DNA from: Leucobacter coleopterorum
GTDB lineage: Bacteria; Actinomycetota; Actinomycetes; Actinomycetales; Microbacteriaceae
NCBI RefSeq assembly: GCF_011382985.1
Contig: NZ_CP049933.1
Coordinates: 1,178,001 to 1,242,000 of the forward strand
Reading direction: 5' to 3'
DNA length: 64,000 bases
This document shows positions 62,701 to 64,000 of this stretch, piece by piece. Numbering within the stretch: position 1 is the first letter of the stretch; each line of letters starts with the position of its first letter. The position numbers and the translations under genes are program-made. The notes under the pieces are model-generated. The model saw nothing but the letters and a program-made list of their open reading frames with translations. It was not told the origin of the DNA and did no database searches.

Positions 62701-63336
62701 CACCAGCACCATCACGGTTAGACTCTTCGACGAGTTCGGAAACCCCGCAGATGCCGAGGTGCCTATTGTTCTCGCCAGCACCCTCGGCACCGTCAGTGCC
62801 CCGCGGTATGCAGGTAGTGGCATTTACACGGCTACCGTGTCCTCGACTGCAGCCGGAACCGCGACGGTATCCGTTGCTGTTCAAGGGTCCCTAACCGAAG
62901 CAACCGCGAAGATCGAGTTCACGCCTCAGGCTGTGAACCGCATCTGGATGGAACTGCAGAGTGAACGGTTGCGACAGGGAAGCACCCAGACCGCTTTTGG
63001 GCACCTGTTTGTGCCAGGGGAAAGGGTTACCGGCCTGCTTGAATCCGACCCGATCAGTCTGGGCACGGCGACCGCAGATTCCAGAGGAAACGTGGAGTTT
63101 GAAGTCTGGATCCCGACTGACTTTGAGCTCGGCCGACACACGGTTACCCTAACGGGGGAAACGAGCGGCAGTGTGCAAGCATCGTTTGTCGTTGAAGCGA
63201 AGGATCGACCCCTGGCCCTCACGGGTGGCGATCTAGGGCTGCCAATTGCGATCGCTGTGGTGCTTCTTGTCGGGGTACAGCCTTTTGGTTCCTGTCGGTG
63301 AGCCGCCGAAGGAGGTCCAAGAACGACAAGCTGTAA
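47705..63336 (+). CDS. giant LALTG-anchored surface protein, beta-helix plus ~37 Ig-like repeats (seven frameshifts)
   Basis: Reconstructed as one 5212-residue protein; seven one-base restorations (49546-49550, 50142-50145, 53246-53249, 56650-56652, 57244-57247, 61029-61032, 63272-63275) give an exact codon count. Signal peptide: basic start, FVAGLTVLLLSFSGLGTF, likely cut after AEAKAEA. Residues about 65-110 hold a CSLREA-like motif (PGDGVCATRF to CTLYAAIQEANA), then a right-handed beta-helix to about 600. A Calx-beta-like segment (VSVTDNDQP) and an invasin-like domain follow, then about 37 Ig-like repeats. The last 140 residues include a new domain, the sorting signal LALTGGDLG, a membrane helix and basic tail SRRRRSKNDKL. 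Expected to be sortase-linked to peptidoglycan, probably adhesive. No homologue identified by me at this length. Confidence 0.85.
51400..62640 (+). repeat. 35 tandem ~321-bp repeats encoding Ig-like domains
   Basis: Counted by the junction AxFVAGGVD: 35 consecutive close copies, average 321 bp, plus two more divergent ones before (from about 50729) and one after. Consensus: VD..N..TxYSVSTGDQ, then VGTGxHTVTVTLAD, xxGNPVSGQAAGL, DLGTGxISxFTET, TPGTYTATVTSTVSG, DKTITVxFGG and LSGNGTAxFVAGG. Copies differ widely in synonymous and amino-acid positions, so they are old and not an assembly collapse artefact. Confidence 0.93.
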
Positions 63337-63398
63337 GGTTCGTTCCGATTGGGCACCTTAGACTCGTTGGGAAATTGGACGCCCCACGAGGAGGATCT

Positions 63399-64000
63399 TT
63401 GACGGACGACAGCGCCTTGTTAGTCGCGGAGCAGGTTGCCGTCGCAATCGACGGGTTCACTCTTTTGTCTCCCACGTCTCTCCGTCTTGGATCAGGGTCG
63501 TGTGTTGCCCTGCGCGGTGCGAACGGCGCAGGTAAAACAACGCTGCTCAGGGTGCTCGCGGGCAGGTTGAGAGCCACTGCAGGCTCCGTCACACTCGCGG
63601 GGGTGCCACTTGATGAGCGCCGTTCAGATCAGCGAGCCGCAATCGCAGCGCTGATAGAGCCACCAACGCTGTATCCCGACCTCACGCTGCGGGATCAGCT
63701 CACCCTCATATCGGCCGCGTGGGGTGTTGGGGATCCCGATCAAGCACTCCGTCGGTTCGGCATTGAGGCGCTACACGAGCGATTCCCTCACGAACTTTCG
63801 AGCGGCCAGAGACAGCTGGTTTCCCTCGCGGTAACCTTTGCGCGGCCGTGCTCGGTATTACTTCTCGACGAACCCGAGCAGCGGCTTGATCCTGATCGGC
63901 GCCAGCTGGTTGCCGCGGCGATTCTGGAGGCCCGCGACCGCGGTGTTGCTGTCGCGTTTGCCACACACGATCAGAGGCTGGCAGAACGGGTTGCTCAGGC
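63399..64000 (+). CDS. ABC transporter ATP-binding protein (3' end outside window)
   Basis: Partial gene running off the right edge. TTG start at 63399 preceded by CGAGGAGG. Walker A GANGAGKTTLLRVLAG, signature LSSGQRQLVSLAV, Walker B SVLLLDEPEQRLDPD and the switch His in FATHDQRLAERVAQ. No ATG is available in frame. Short lead (about 200 aa so far) suggests a stand-alone ATPase of a drug or bacteriocin-type exporter; the membrane partner should lie just beyond the window. It begins 62 bases after the giant gene. Confidence 0.93.
   Translation, partial: MTDDSALLVAEQVAVAIDGFTLLSPTSLRLGSGSCVALRGANGAGKTTLLRVLAGRLRATAGSVTLAGVPLDERRSDQRAAIAALIEPPTLYPDLTLRDQLTLISAAWGVGDPDQALRRFGIEALHERFPHELSSGQRQLVSLAVTFARPCSVLLLDEPEQRLDPDRRQLVAAAILEARDRGVAVAFATHDQRLAERVAQ

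Noticed and set aside
47705..63336. Seven frameshifts as programmed frameshifting
   Set aside because: All are one-base losses in plain G/C runs without slippery heptamers or pseudoknots, and the same pattern occurs in unrelated housekeeping genes.

Overview
The window reads as high-GC chromosome of a Gram-positive actinobacterium, most likely a Microbacteriaceae member; Leucobacter is a guess from gene content. Supporting signs are a DUF3516 helicase, GuaB1, a long (608 aa) LeuA with a leucine leader peptide, a VanR/VanS/VanY-type set, actinobacterial FHA and DUF4190 proteins, and an LAXTG-type cell-wall sorting signal. It is about 64 kb of densely packed core and light accessory genes, with no insertion sequence, prophage, rRNA or CRISPR array seen.

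Layout. 0-5 kb: 3' part of an SF1 helicase, a coupled 81-aa/FHA gene pair, an aminotransferase, an unknown gene. 5-11 kb: alanine dehydrogenase divergent from an Lrp/AsnC regulator, a Na+/H+ antiporter, a winged-helix AlkZ-like protein, an old-yellow-enzyme oxidoreductase. 11-17 kb: vanY divergent from vanRS, DUF3516 helicase, deoC. 17-21 kb: SHOCT membrane protein, quinone oxidoreductase/XRE/membrane operon, ppx, tRNA-Gln(CUG). 21-27 kb: a DHA2 drug exporter with its TetR regulator, then an arsenic locus (arsC remnant, flavoprotein divergent from arsR-arsN1 across two operator-like repeats). 27-38 kb: DUF4031-HD protein, amino-acid permease, membrane protein, thiolase, leuA with attenuation leader, GntR and TetR regulators, DoxX-like protein, GyrI-like and AlkD-like proteins. 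38-47.5 kb: YdeI-like and SRAP proteins, an M20 dipeptidase, mscL, DUF4190 protein, guaB1, thrC, an AI-2E-family exporter, a large membrane protein. 47.7-63.3 kb: one giant gene, about 15.6 kb. It ends with the start of an ABC transporter ATPase.

The giant gene is the main discovery. Read through seven apparent one-base losses it encodes a 5212-residue surface protein: signal peptide, CSLREA-like motif and beta-helix, then about 37 tandem immunoglobulin-like repeats of about 107 residues in two interspersed subtypes, a terminal invasin-like domain, and an LALTG cell-wall anchor.

Caution for every reader: I find 26 apparent one-base losses in 16 genes, nearly all in short G or C runs, and no gains. 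In each complete case one restored base per site gives a full-length family protein with an exact codon count. This pattern fits homopolymer under-calling in the assembly much better than pseudogenes. I therefore annotate these genes as single CDSs spanning the shift and give each shift position.
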